Assembly: GCF_015477775.1 (NCBI RefSeq)
Contig: NZ_JADLQO010000007.1
Location: forward strand, 293,303-357,302
Length of the DNA stretch: 64,000 nt
Direction of reading: 5' to 3'
Source: Nocardia abscessus
GTDB lineage: Bacteria; Actinomycetota; Actinomycetes; Mycobacteriales; Mycobacteriaceae
Position numbers and translations under genes: made by a program. The notes under the pieces were generated by a model. The model was not told the origin of the DNA. It saw only the letters and a list, made by a program, of their open reading frames with translations, and ran no database searches. Each line of letters starts with the position of its first letter. Within the stretch, counting starts at the first letter, position 1. Below, one piece after another: positions 52,158-61,009 of this stretch.

Positions 52158-52982
52158 TCAACGGTGTAGTCGCTCGAACTCCGTCGCGCAGTGTGCGGAG
52201 AACACCGTCACCTCGTCGCCCTTGTCGCGGACGAGTTCTCGTAGCCGCTGCTGGTTCTCGATCCGGGACTGCCGCTGAGTGTCCACATATCGCTGGAAGG
52301 CTCGCACGCCCAATGGCGTCGACGGCTTCTCATGCATCTGGCCGTGATAGGTGTAGGCGTCGCCGGCGTGCAACAGCCAGCCGTTGCCGGTGTCCACGGC
52401 GACACCGACATGACCGCGCGTGTGTCCGGTCAGCGGAACCATGAGTATCTCCGGTGGCAGGCCCCGCAATTCGCGGACGGCCTGGAAACCGAACCAGCGC
52501 TCCGCACGGCTGTCGGACTCGTCGTAGACCGACCATTTCGGCCCGTGTTCGAAGTGCACCGATCGATACCGAAATTCTTCGCGACGGCCGTACGGTCCTT
52601 CGATCGTGTCCAGCTCCGCCCGGTAAACGTGCACCGTGGCCTGCGGGAAATCGGCGAGGCCACCCGCGTGATCGAGATCGAGATGCGTCACGACGATGTC
52701 CCGGACGTCGGCTCGGGAGAAGCCCAGCGCCTCGACCTGCCGGGCGATCGGCTGGTCGAGAACCGGGTTCGACTGCCGGATGAGCTGTCGTCCCACCCAG
52801 ACCTCCGGCCGGACCAGAGCCTGCTCGCCGTAACCGGTGTCGACCAGAGTCAACCCGTCGGAGTGCTCGAGCAGCAGGCAATGACACGCTCCGGCGGCCT
52901 TGCGCCACACGCCCGGCCTGCCGTCGAACAGACGGCCTCCGAAAGGACGAGTCCCCCCGGCATCCAAGTGATGGACACGCAC
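52158..52982 (-). CDS. MBL-fold hydrolase, lactonase-like
   Basis: A 274-residue metallo-beta-lactamase fold protein. The metal motif THLDLDHAGG (HxxxDH) is intact, with MVPLTGHTRGHVGVAV and LLHAGDAY as further ligand sites. It is closest in layout to N-acyl-homoserine lactonases of the AttM/AiiA type and other lactone hydrolases. GTG 52982 follows AGGAG. It converges with the amidohydrolase gene with about 30 bp between the stops. Lactone cleavage in the catabolic route or quorum quenching are both possible. Confidence 0.85.
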   Translation of the reverse strand: MRVHHLDAGGTRPFGGRLFDGRPGVWRKAAGACHCLLLEHSDGLTLVDTGYGEQALVRPEVWVGRQLIRQSNPVLDQPIARQVEALGFSRADVRDIVVTHLDLDHAGGLADFPQATVHVYRAELDTIEGPYGRREEFRYRSVHFEHGPKWSVYDESDSRAERWFGFQAVRELRGLPPEILMVPLTGHTRGHVGVAVDTGNGWLLHAGDAYTYHGQMHEKPSTPLGVRAFQRYVDTQRQSRIENQQRLRELVRDKGDEVTVFSAHCATEFERLHR

Positions 52983-53144
52983 CAGTCCGCTCCTATCCGT
53001 GCCGTCCGGCCAGCCACCCTACCCGCCCCCACAGCCGAACGCGACCGATCTCCATTGCCTCCAAGTAGCAAATCCTGAGGGCGCGAGGGTATTCAACGCT
53101 GCGCATCGCGACGTAGCAGGGCGCCGACCAACTCAGTTCTCGCG

Positions 53145-53175
53145 AGGCGGGAGACCACGGTGTGGTCTCCCGCCT
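53145..53175 (-). terminator. Terminator after the SnoaL-like gene
   Basis: AGGCGGGAGACCAC-GGT-GTGGTCTCCCGCCT is a perfect 14-bp stem, 13 bp after the stop at 53188. Confidence 0.75.
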
Positions 53176-53187
53176 TTGCCATGGTTG

Positions 53188-53835
53188 CTACCTGCCGAGG
53201 AACTCGTCGACCTTCGCGACAACCTGATCGAGTGGAACGTCCGCCTCGATCACCGTGCCGTCGGGCCGGATCAGATCCAGGCGAGTGCGAGTGAGCTTCG
53301 AGTACTTGATCACCCACTGGCCGTTGACCTTTGAATAGCGATCCTGGTAGTGCCCGTAGCCGTGCACCCCGAGCGTGTCGCCGAAGAGGAGCACATCCTC
53401 CATCCGCCACACGACCTCGGCAGTGGTCGCGGACGTCAGCTCGATCTCCGGATCGAAGCCCTGATGGTGCGTATCGGCGCCACCGATCGTGACCTTCAGG
53501 AAGGCGATGAAAGGATCCCTGCCGACAAGGACGGGACCGCCGCTGCCCGTGGTGTCCACCACGACGTCGGGCGCGAGGAGTTCGCGCAGGGCGGTCCATT
53601 CTTTCGCATCGATGTTCCGGAAATAGCTTGTCTTGAGCTGCTTGATCGCTTCGATTTCAGCGGCCGAGTCGGCCGCCGAGAAGACGCCCGAGGGCGCTGG
53701 GGCCGGCGGCTCGGCGTCGGCGATCGAAATGCCGACGGCACCGAGCATTGTCGCCGCGCCCAACGCCACAGCGGTGCGCAGTGCGCGTCGCTCGCCCGGT
53801 CCGGCCAGGAACCGACGAGGATTTTCTACGGACAT
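53188..53835 (-). CDS. Exported SnoaL-like (NTF2-fold) protein
   Basis: A 215-residue protein. The N-terminus has basic residues with RR pairs and a hydrophobic stretch (LRTAVALGAATMLGAVGISI, ending ADAEPP), so it is exported, possibly by Tat. Residues 55-190 form a SnoaL-like cone fold: IEAIKQLKTSYFRNID, ELLAPDVVVDTTG and HYQDRYSKVNGQWVI. The family includes cyclases, dehydratases and ligand binders. It is monocistronic with its own terminator. The function is unknown. Confidence 0.8.
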   Translation of the reverse strand: MSVENPRRFLAGPGERRALRTAVALGAATMLGAVGISIADAEPPAPAPSGVFSAADSAAEIEAIKQLKTSYFRNIDAKEWTALRELLAPDVVVDTTGSGGPVLVGRDPFIAFLKVTIGGADTHHQGFDPEIELTSATTAEVVWRMEDVLLFGDTLGVHGYGHYQDRYSKVNGQWVIKYSKLTRTRLDLIRPDGTVIEADVPLDQVVAKVDEFLGR

Positions 53836-54964
53836 GTCTCTTCTCCTTTTGAGTGGGGATATCTCGATCGACTTGTGGTCAGTGGCGGATGATCGGCAGG
53901 AACGAGCGGCTCAGGGGGCCGGTCCGTGCAGAACCCGAGTTGATGCCGAGGAGTTATCGGCGATGACGCCGCCGGTGTAGGTGTTGCCGTCGGGCCGGGG
54001 GCTACTGCGGGAGACTTCCGACTGCCCACGTTCCGGTCGCCGCGCCCACACCAGTAATCGCGATTCGGGCAAGGGCCCGTGATCGACAATCACCCTGATG
54101 CCGTAATTGCTCCGCAGCGCAGACACATAGCTCGACGCTCCCCGGACCCGAACACCACCTACGGCCGTCGTGTCTACGTCGACGTCATCGGCGAGAGCCT
54201 GAGCCTGAGCCGAATGTCGACCGGTCCTGGTGTCGAACTGCGGAAATAGCGCGCGCTTCGAGCGACTCGATCGCGTTGATCGCCTGCGATGTATCCGGAC
54301 CACCGGGGCACCACTCTTCCTCGTTGCCGACCGTCGCAACCTGTGGCCGTCGTGGGGACATCCCAGCGGCTAAGTCGCAATCTATCGACTATTCGATAGA
54401 TATAATCCCATATTCGACAGCACCTTGAGCTGGCAGTGCATACACGTCAAGCCGCATGCGCCACAACTCGGGCAGATCCCCTGCGCGGCGCAATCGCCAA
54501 GAGCCGCCGGATCTCTCAGTCCTGTTTGCGGGAACCGGTCGGCCCGCACCGAATCGATGAAGGCAAACGCGATGGCTCGACCAACGGCAAACGCGCCGAG
54601 TCGGAGACACGCACGAATGCCCGCCACCTCTCGCGAGGAATGAGAGGCACTCCAGCCGGGCTCCACCCCTGGAGCTGCACGGCAAGGCCCGTCAGGCCGA
54701 GCCTGGGAGCGAGACATTGCGTTGAGCCGCAAACTATTCGCGTAAGACCCTCGTCCCGGGTTTGCTTCCGGTGGTCACCCGAGCCGGTGTCCCTGGCACC
54801 TTGCCGCCGATTCCGGAATCGGACGAAAGTGGCGCGGGCTCTCATCCCGACCACCCCTGCGCGACGAGGTGCGGCATCGGAATCGCGGTGAGCGCAATAA
54901 GTGCCCATTGGTCGTACGCTTCGCTAATGTTCTCTGGTCGGACGCTGTTGTAGAGGAGTGCGCG
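53836..54964. other. Long region without a recognisable gene
   Basis: About 1.1 kb. Two minus-strand frames, 53911-54339 and 54382-54732, are open, the second with several cysteines (CPSCGACGLTCMHC). Neither has a convincing ribosome site or a family I recognise, so I do not call them. The palindrome with TATAAT at 54381 lies here. Confidence 0.5.
54381..54406 (+). promoter_or_regulatory. Palindrome with a perfect -10 hexamer
   Basis: TCTATCGA-CTAT-TCGATAGA (8-bp arms) is followed directly by TATAAT at 54401. The AT-rich sequence is unusual here. It looks like an operator overlapping a promoter, but no gene starts soon downstream on the plus strand. Confidence 0.45.
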
Positions 54965-55684
54965 GTGACCATCGACGTCGACATCTCGCTGCATCCGCTC
55001 GACGATCCGGTGCGGGCGTCGCTGCGCGGCGAACACCGCCGGTTCGCCGGTTGGGTGGGACGGATCGGCCGCTACGACCCGGAAGTCGCCCGGTTCGTCG
55101 GACACCCGCCGGTTCTCGACCGACAGGACTGGACCGATTTGGCCACCGTGCTCGGCCCGGGCGGCAGCACCGGGCTGCGCGGATACGGCCACGAGCCACC
55201 GGACGGCTGGACCGTCCTGGACGAGTTGGACTCGGTGCAGATGGACGGCACCGCGCTGCGCGTCGCCCACGACCCGGCCCTCGAAGTTCTCACCGCGGCG
55301 GACGTGCCGGAGATCCTGCAACTGGTCGCACGCACCGACCCCGGCCCGTATGCCCCACGGACCATCGAGATGGGCACCTATCTGGGGTTGCGGATCGACG
55401 GCCGCCTCGTGGCGTTGGCCGGGGAGCGCCTGCACCCGCCCGGCTGGACGGAGATCAGCGCCGTGTGCACCGACGCGGAGTTCCGCGGCCGCGGCTACGC
55501 CTCGCGGCTGGTCCGTGCGGTCGGCGCGGGCATCCGCGCGCGCGGTGAGCTACCGTTTTTGCATGCGCTCGCCCACAACACGACAGCCATCAGTCTGTAC
55601 GAGACGCTGGGATTCACACTGCGAAAGCGTTCGAAGTTGACGATCGTGCAGGCGCCTTCCGCACCCGCGAGCGACCTCCGATGA
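54965..55684 (+). CDS. GNAT-family N-acetyltransferase
   Basis: A 239-residue protein whose C-terminal half is the GNAT fold: the acetyl-CoA pyrophosphate loop CTDAEFRGRGYASRLVRAV and the final LHALAHNTTAISLYETLGF. The N-terminal 100 residues are less conserved and resemble those of FR47-like members. It should acetylate an amine. GTG 54965 follows GAGGAG six bases upstream. It overlaps the SDR gene by four bases, so both are co-translated. Confidence 0.85.
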   Translation: MTIDVDISLHPLDDPVRASLRGEHRRFAGWVGRIGRYDPEVARFVGHPPVLDRQDWTDLATVLGPGGSTGLRGYGHEPPDGWTVLDELDSVQMDGTALRVAHDPALEVLTAADVPEILQLVARTDPGPYAPRTIEMGTYLGLRIDGRLVALAGERLHPPGWTEISAVCTDAEFRGRGYASRLVRAVGAGIRARGELPFLHALAHNTTAISLYETLGFTLRKRSKLTIVQAPSAPASDLR

Positions 55685-56400
55685 CGCGCACGATCGTGGT
55701 CACCGGCGGCAGCCGTGGCATCGGGCGCCATGTCGCGCAGCGGTTCGCCGCGGCCGGTGACTTCGTCGTGCTCACCGGCCGGGATCACGACCAGGTCGAA
55801 CGAACCGCCGACGAACTCGGTGCGACCGGAATCCGCTGTGACGCCACCGATCCCGCCGATGTGCAGCGACTGGCCGGGCAGCTCGGGCCGACGGTGGACG
55901 TGCTGGTCAACATGGCCGGTGGAAATACCGATCTCGGGCGGCCGCCCGTGGAATCCCTCGACCAGATCGCGGCGCAGTGGCGAGCCAACCTCGACGCCAA
56001 CCTCCTCAGCGCGGTATTGACGACCACCGCGTTACGGGATCGCCTGCCCGACGGTGGAGCGGTCATCAACATCGGCTCGATCGGCGCGGAATACGCCGCG
56101 AGCTCCTACGGTGCGGCCAAGGCGGCTTTGGCGGCGTGGTCGGCAGGGTTGTCGGCCCAGCTGGCGCCGAACGGCGTCACCGTCAACGTGGTGTCTCCCG
56201 GGTACATCGCCGAGACCGACTTCTTCCGTGGTGAACTCACCGACGAACGCCGAGCGACATTGATCGCGGCGACCCACAACAAAAGGGCCGGCCTGCCCGA
56301 GGACGTCGCCGGACTCGTCGAATTCCTCGCATCGCCGCACGCCCGCCACATCACCGGGCAAACGCTTCATCTCAACGGCGGCGCTCACACCACACGCTGA
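55681..56400 (+). CDS. Short-chain dehydrogenase/reductase
   Basis: A 239-residue classical SDR with TGGSRGIG (cofactor loop), NMAGG in place of NNAG, Ser in INIGSIGAEYAAS and YGAAK for Tyr/Lys. TGRDHDQ after strand 2 with arginine favours NADPH. It overlaps the GNAT gene as ATGA. The pair may process one amine-containing metabolite, but the substrate is not evident. Confidence 0.9.
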   Translation: MTRTIVVTGGSRGIGRHVAQRFAAAGDFVVLTGRDHDQVERTADELGATGIRCDATDPADVQRLAGQLGPTVDVLVNMAGGNTDLGRPPVESLDQIAAQWRANLDANLLSAVLTTTALRDRLPDGGAVINIGSIGAEYAASSYGAAKAALAAWSAGLSAQLAPNGVTVNVVSPGYIAETDFFRGELTDERRATLIAATHNKRAGLPEDVAGLVEFLASPHARHITGQTLHLNGGAHTTR

Positions 56401-56412
56401 CTCGACCGGGGT

Positions 56413-56450
56413 GGGGCCTGCGCATGGTCGGTCCACCGTCCACAGGCCCC
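56413..56450 (+). terminator. Possible terminator of the GNAT-SDR operon
   Basis: GGGGCCTG and CAGGCCCC form an 8-bp stem with a 22-base loop that can itself fold, 13 bp after the SDR stop. Confidence 0.5.
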
Positions 56451-57220
56451 GCTGCCCGCTCAGCGCGTTGCAATTATTCCGGCTCGGCACTTGCAGCGAG
56501 TTCCCCTCCTCCAGCGGAAATCGCCAACCGGTAAAGGGCCGCTGACCGCCAGGTGTCGTCGACGGAACCGATATGTGACATCGCCCACCTCATCGCACGG
56601 CCGAAAATGGTTGGCGGACAACGGTGACACCGGTCGGCGGCGAGATCACCGAGCTCGAAAGGCAATGTCGAACGCGTCCGAATCCCGCGAATAATTCGAC
56701 TGACGATCGGTAGTCACACAGTTCACGGCACAGAAAGGCACTGCCGCAAATCACTGGCGCCCGACCCGACTCCAGAGGCGCGGTGGTTTCGGACAGTGCG
56801 GACGGTCGGAGCTGCGCTGTCGCAACCGCCGCGTCCAGGACGCCACCGGTCCGAATCTTCGCGCTGCGAACGACCCCGGGGATGAGTATGCTCGCTCACC
56901 GTTAGTCGAATTACGCTGCGGTCGAATACTTTTGGCAGACCGGTCGGTACGACGGCCTGGTTTCGGCCGTGGCGCCAATTGCCGGCGGCGTAAACAGGGG
57001 AGTTCAGAAGTGTCGAGGTCGCACCGGGCACACGGATCGCCAAGATTCACGACCCGCGCAGCAGGCCGACTATTCTCACCCGTCGCGTGTCAGCGGCCTC
57101 CCCTCTGCACCTTACCGCGATAGCCGGACCACCTATTTCTGCACGGCCGGATCCGCTTGCGCCAGAGAAGCCGTACGGATCCTGTCGTCGACCCTTGCCT
57201 TCGCTTTCAGGAGCCTGTTT

Positions 57221-57267
57221 CGATGAATTCATCGTCTCTTTCGCATGAAGCGAGACAACCGTCTCGC
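57221..57267. promoter_or_regulatory. Two palindromes before the P450 gene
   Basis: CGATGAATTCATCG at 57221-57234 is a perfect 14-bp palindrome. GCGAGAC-AACC-GTCTCGC at 57250-57267 has perfect 7-bp arms. Both lie within 85 bp of the P450 start and may be operator sites or a leader hairpin. Confidence 0.45.
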
Positions 57268-57302
57268 CTGTCCGCTCCGCCGCATCGTCACGGTGCCCGC
57301 GG

Positions 57303-58487
57303 GTGAAGCTGTATACGGAGGAGTTCGCGGCCGACCCGCACGCTACCTACCAGCGATTGCGGAGCGAGTACGGTTCGCTGGTTCCGGTTGAGGTGGCGCC
57401 AGGGGTGCCGGCGACTTTGGTCATCGACTACCGCACGGCACTCGACATTCTCACCGATCCCGCGCATTTCCCGGCCGATCCGAGCCAATGGGAGCAGAGC
57501 GCGCCGACGGAGTGCCCGGTGCCGACGGCGATGCGCTGGCGACCGGACGCGTCGCGGACCACGGGAGACGAACATTCCCGTTACCGGACCGCCGTCACCG
57601 GCAGTCTCGATCGGATCGATCTGCACACCCTGCGCGACACGGTGGAACGCACCGCGGTAGCGCTGATCAACGATTTCTGCGCGGCCGGATCGGCGGATCT
57701 GCTCACCGAGTATGCGATCCCGCTCACGGTCGGAGTGCTCGAGGAGGTGCTGGGATTCCCGCCGGCGGTACGCGAGGACGCGTACACGGCGATGATGAAC
57801 CTGCGCAACGCCGTCGACGCGGAAGCGGCGGAAGCGAGCCGACGCACGCTCGAAGCGGTGATGCTCGAGGTGATCTCGGCCAAACGGGCAGCCCCGGCAC
57901 GTGACGCGGCCTCCTGGCTGATCCAGCATCCGGCTCGACTCAGCGAGACCGAACTCGTGCATCAGATGACCATGCTGTACACGACCGGCGCCGAACCCAC
58001 GTGGAACCTGATCGCGGTCACCGTGCTGTTGCTGGCGACCGACGACCGGTTCGGAGGTGAACTGCTCGGCGGAGCGCTGTCCACCCGGGACGCGATCGAC
58101 GAAGTGCTGTTCACCGACCCGCCGAAGGCGAACTTCTGCTTCAGGTATCCGAGTCAGCCGCAAGTCGTCGGAGATGTCTGGCTGCCGCAGCATCATCCGG
58201 TGCTGATCGGCTTGGCGGCGTGCAACAACGATCCCGCGGCGGCGGCCGGTGAGCGCCAGGGCAACCGTTCACACCTCGCGTGGGGCGCCGGCCCGCACAC
58301 CTGCCCCGCCCAGTCGGTCGCCATGGTCATCGTCCAGGAAGCGCTCGACCAATTGCTCGACGCCCTACCGGAAATCCGCCTGGCGATCCCCGCCGACGAG
58401 GTGACCTGGCTACCGAACTCCTTCCACCGCGCGCCCGCGACCGTCCCGGTGACATTCCCCGCGTCACCACCCCTGCCTTTCCTCTGA
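57303..58487 (+). CDS. Cytochrome P450 lacking the ExxR arginine (CYP157-like)
   Basis: A 394-residue P450. The haem loop is LAWGAGPHTCPAQ, with the cysteine ligand and Trp replacing the usual Phe. The I-helix reads TTGAEPTWN, with Thr present. Where the K-helix ExxR should be, the sequence is DEVLFTDPP, so the arginine is replaced by Phe. Loss of ExxR is a known feature of the CYP157 family found with conservon genes in Streptomyces, which the N-terminus (LYTEEFAADPHATYQRL) also resembles, but no conservon genes are present here. The GTG at 57303 has a poor ribosome site. Confidence 0.87.
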   Translation: MKLYTEEFAADPHATYQRLRSEYGSLVPVEVAPGVPATLVIDYRTALDILTDPAHFPADPSQWEQSAPTECPVPTAMRWRPDASRTTGDEHSRYRTAVTGSLDRIDLHTLRDTVERTAVALINDFCAAGSADLLTEYAIPLTVGVLEEVLGFPPAVREDAYTAMMNLRNAVDAEAAEASRRTLEAVMLEVISAKRAAPARDAASWLIQHPARLSETELVHQMTMLYTTGAEPTWNLIAVTVLLLATDDRFGGELLGGALSTRDAIDEVLFTDPPKANFCFRYPSQPQVVGDVWLPQHHPVLIGLAACNNDPAAAAGERQGNRSHLAWGAGPHTCPAQSVAMVIVQEALDQLLDALPEIRLAIPADEVTWLPNSFHRAPATVPVTFPASPPLPFL

Positions 58488-58617
58488 AACCGGAACCTCA
58501 TCCAGCACAGCGAGAGTTGTCGGCGTAGACCCCGACTGCGAAAAGCGAGCCTCGTTACGGCGAACATCCGTACGCATCTTCGCTCATCCCACCGATTCCG
58601 TCTCGAAGGAGAACCCA

Positions 58618-58818
58618 CTGACCTACCTCGTCACCGGCGTTCGCGGGATCATCGTCGGCCCGTTGCGCGCGCCGGAAGCGGTGCGGGCGGCAAGCTAGCA
58701 TCCCGCCGAAACCACCGTGTCGGACGACATCGAACTCGTCGGCCTCGACCCGACCGACCCGGAATCGGTCACCACGGCCTTCGAGGGCGTCGCCCCCATC
58801 ATCGACGCCGCGAAGGCC
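58618..58818 (+). pseudogene. NmrA-type NAD(P)-binding protein remnant
   Basis: After the good ribosome site AAGGAG, the frame at 58618 starts with CTG instead of a start codon and reads TYLVTGVRGIIVGPLRAP, which matches the N-terminus of NmrA/azoreductase-like SDRs (TYLVTGARGxIGR). A TAG interrupts the frame after RAAS, and reading resumes as VSDDIELVGLDPTDPESVTTAF, again family-like. A few residues of the glycine loop are missing and the last two thirds of the gene are gone. It is a decayed gene. Confidence 0.75.
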
Positions 58819-59034
58819 CCCGGGTGCCACCCCCATCATGCCGCCGCCCTCCATTGCGGCGGCGAACGATCACCCTCCCCCTGCCCCACTGAGCGGTCGA
58901 CCACGTGTACGACTACCGCTGAGAGACCAGCCATCGACCCGGACCAACGCACTACGAACCCACCCTGACTAGGCGATTAGCACCGCCCCGCCCTGGTGCG
59001 GTAATCTCTTCGAGCGCCCGCACAGCGGACGCAA

Positions 59035-59108
59035 CGGGCTGTGGCGCAGTTTGGTAGCGCACTTGACTGGGGGTCAAGTGGTCGCAGGTTCAAATCCTGT
59101 CAGCCCGA
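59035..59108 (+). tRNA. tRNA-Pro (anticodon GGG)
   Basis: The acceptor arms CGGGCTG (59035-59041) and CAGCCCG (59101-59107) pair over 7 bp, A59108 is the discriminator and CCA is not encoded. The anticodon arm CTTGA-CTGGGGG-TCAAG places GGG at 59069-59071, which reads CCC/CCU proline codons. The T arm GCAGG-TTCAAAT-CCTGT (one G-U-tolerant pair) is normal. An integrase gene begins 43 bp downstream in the opposite direction, so this gene is the likely attachment site of the element to the right. Confidence 0.93.
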
Positions 59109-59115
59109 CATAGAG

Positions 59116-59150
59116 AAATCCCCTCCGACCTGCATCGGAGGGGATTTTTT
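59116..59150 (+). terminator. Rho-independent terminator after the tRNA
   Basis: AAATCCCCTCCGA-CCTGCA-TCGGAGGGGATTT, a 13-bp stem followed by further T residues. It is the only classical terminator with a T-run in the window and may also end the integrase transcript on the other strand. Confidence 0.85.
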
Positions 59151-59151
59151 C

Positions 59152-60417
59152 CTACGGTACCGCCCGCAGAGTTGGGGCCAATCTGGGGCCAGACTTGCCC
59201 CGCAGGTGCCGCGACAGCTGATTGCCGTCCTCCTGCAATGCCGCGATATCCGGGTGTAGGTACCGCTGCGTGATCCTGGGATCAGTGTGCCCGGCGATCC
59301 GCTGAAGCCGATGCAGCGGAACCCCGGCATCCGCGAACCATGTCAGCCCGGTATGCCGGAGGTCGTGACGCCGCAGATGCTCATATCCGAGCTTCGTCAC
59401 AACCTCGTCCCAATGGGTCGCATCCCGCAGCACTCCCGTTTGGATGCGACCTCCCCGAGGCCCGACGAACAGCCGAGCATCCAACAGCGCCTCTCGCCGC
59501 TGCTTCTCGCTCGCCTCCTCCTGGCCACGTTCAACGCGAGCGCGCGCCTCGTTGATCCGCCTGAGGATCAGCGGACGAATCTCCTCGATCAACGGAATCG
59601 GACGCAACCGCTTGCCCTTCGTGCCCTTGTCTTGCAATCCACCCGGCCCCGGCGTCGTCTGCCGCCGCAACGTCCACACCCACTGCTCGGTGTCGATATC
59701 CCGGACCCGGCAACCCGAAACCTCCCCGATCCGGGTCGCCGTGCAGGCCGCGAACATCACCACATCGCCCCAGCCGCGAAATCGGCCGGACGATGCTTCC
59801 GTGAGCGCCGTCATCAACTGCTCGAGCGTGGCCCAATCCGGCAACGCCAACGCACGCGGATCGTCGAGCTCGTCCTCGCGCCGCGCCAGCTGCCGACGCC
59901 ACCCGCTCACGTCGACCCGGTTGCGATCGATCACTTCGTCGCGCACGGCTTGATCCAGGACCCGCGCCAGTGCTGCCAAGGTGTTCTTGATCGTGGACTC
60001 TCCGCAGCCGTCCGCGATCCAGCCCGTCACCGCCCGATCGGCCAAACCGGTTGTGATCATGGTGACCGGCAGATGACCCAGTGTCGGCACCACCCGACGC
60101 CGCCAGCCCGCCCGATACGGATCGAGCGTCTTCGGCTCCACGCCCCGCATCGCGGTATCCCAGTGCGCATTCCCGTACTCGGCCAGCGTCGCAGTCGCGG
60201 TCTTCGGATCTACACCGCGCAGGGCCGCCTGCTCGATCCCCGAAATCCAGTTCTCGGCTTCCTCCTGGGATTCGAACGTCTTCGACCTCGTGTCCCGGGC
60301 CTTGGCCACTGGATCGGTCCAGCGGACCCGAGCCCGAACCATCCCGGCTTTGCCTCGGACCTCGATATAGCCTCGGACTGCGACCCCGAGCGGAATGGCG
60401 TCGATGCGGTCGCTCAT
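59152..60417 (-). CDS. Tyrosine-recombinase integrase
   Basis: A 421-residue site-specific recombinase. The N-terminal SAM-like core-binding region spans about 65-165. The catalytic set is complete: Arg in CTATRIGEVSG, His/Arg in RRHDLRHTGLTW, His in IAGHTDPRI and the nucleophile in TQRYLHP. It would integrate and, with the excisionase, excise the element at the adjacent tRNA-Pro. ATG 60417 overlaps the excisionase stop as ATGA and is preferred to GTG 60420. Its 3' end lies next to the tRNA terminator, the standard position beside attL. Confidence 0.93.
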   Translation of the reverse strand: MSDRIDAIPLGVAVRGYIEVRGKAGMVRARVRWTDPVAKARDTRSKTFESQEEAENWISGIEQAALRGVDPKTATATLAEYGNAHWDTAMRGVEPKTLDPYRAGWRRRVVPTLGHLPVTMITTGLADRAVTGWIADGCGESTIKNTLAALARVLDQAVRDEVIDRNRVDVSGWRRQLARREDELDDPRALALPDWATLEQLMTALTEASSGRFRGWGDVVMFAACTATRIGEVSGCRVRDIDTEQWVWTLRRQTTPGPGGLQDKGTKGKRLRPIPLIEEIRPLILRRINEARARVERGQEEASEKQRREALLDARLFVGPRGGRIQTGVLRDATHWDEVVTKLGYEHLRRHDLRHTGLTWFADAGVPLHRLQRIAGHTDPRITQRYLHPDIAALQEDGNQLSRHLRGKSGPRLAPTLRAVP

Positions 60418-60641
60418 CACGCCGCCTTCGGATCGATGCGCCTGCTCGACAGGTACTCCATCACGTCGGCGCCGCTGTAGCGGATCACACGATCGGAGAT
60501 GGCTACGAACGGTGGCCCTTGCGGCGCCTGGCCGGTGCGCCAGCGGCGGAGGCTGGAGGCATCCACCTTCAGCAGCGCGGCAACCTCCTCGGTTGTGTAC
60601 CAGGCTGTCGGGTCCAGGGGCAAGTAACGATCCGTGTCCAT
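60417..60641 (-). CDS. Excisionase-like HTH protein
   Basis: A 74-residue MerR/Xis-type winged helix: YTTEEVAALLKVDASSLRRW is the helix-turn-helix, followed by GPPFVAISDRVIRYSGADVMEYL, here in part as DRVIRYSGADVMEYL. Such proteins sit upstream of and overlap integrase genes in pSAM2-like elements and bend the attachment DNA for excision. The coupling to int by ATGA supports that role. Confidence 0.88.
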   Translation of the reverse strand: MDTDRYLPLDPTAWYTTEEVAALLKVDASSLRRWRTGQAPQGPPFVAISDRVIRYSGADVMEYLSSRRIDPKAA

Positions 60642-61009
60642 ATCGAAAGTCCTGTCTGTTCGTTATTCCAAGATTTGGGGAGCGCGCGGCGCGCTATCCC
60701 CACCAGCAATGGGGGTGTGCGTCTGGGTTGGGGCTATGCCTGGTGGCCGGATCGCCCGGACATCCGGGTCCATGAACGCTCCGTATCTGCCCAGTCGTCA
60801 ACTACCCACTCCTCCAACGGATCTAAGGCCCTGACAGCCGATCCGGTGTGGGTCCGGGGCCGACCCCCACTGCTATCGCGGCAGCGGCCTATTCAGGGCG
60901 GATTACGTCCCAGCCGTATGACCGGACACCATCGGGTGGACGGCGGTCGGGTTGTCCGGTGCGGTGACGCGGCGGGCATATACTCGTTGGGCGGGCAGAG
61001 TCGAATGGT
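60642..61009. other. Intergenic region before xis
   Basis: About 370 bp between the conjugation ATPase stop and the excisionase. It contains the imperfect hairpin GGGGA-GCGCGC-G-GCGCGC-TA-TCCCC at 60677-60701, a possible terminator or regulatory fold. No gene is visible. The xis-int promoter must be here. Confidence 0.5.

Larger units (their letters stand above)
56401..57302. other. Long intergenic region upstream of the P450
   Basis: About 900 bp without a supported gene. It holds the hairpin at 56413-56450 and, near its right end, two palindromes at 57221 and 57250 just before the P450 gene. Confidence 0.5.

Noticed and set aside
53911..54339. 142-codon minus-strand frame after the SnoaL-like gene
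   Set aside because: Arg/Ser-rich first half, no family, weak start; only the middle strand-like part YGIRVIVDHGPLPESRLLVWA hinted at a fold.
54382..54732. Cysteine-rich minus-strand frame with CPSCGACGLTCMHC
   Set aside because: Tempting as a zinc ribbon or redox protein, but there is no ribosome site, the rest has no pattern, and the frame starts inside the palindrome-promoter element.
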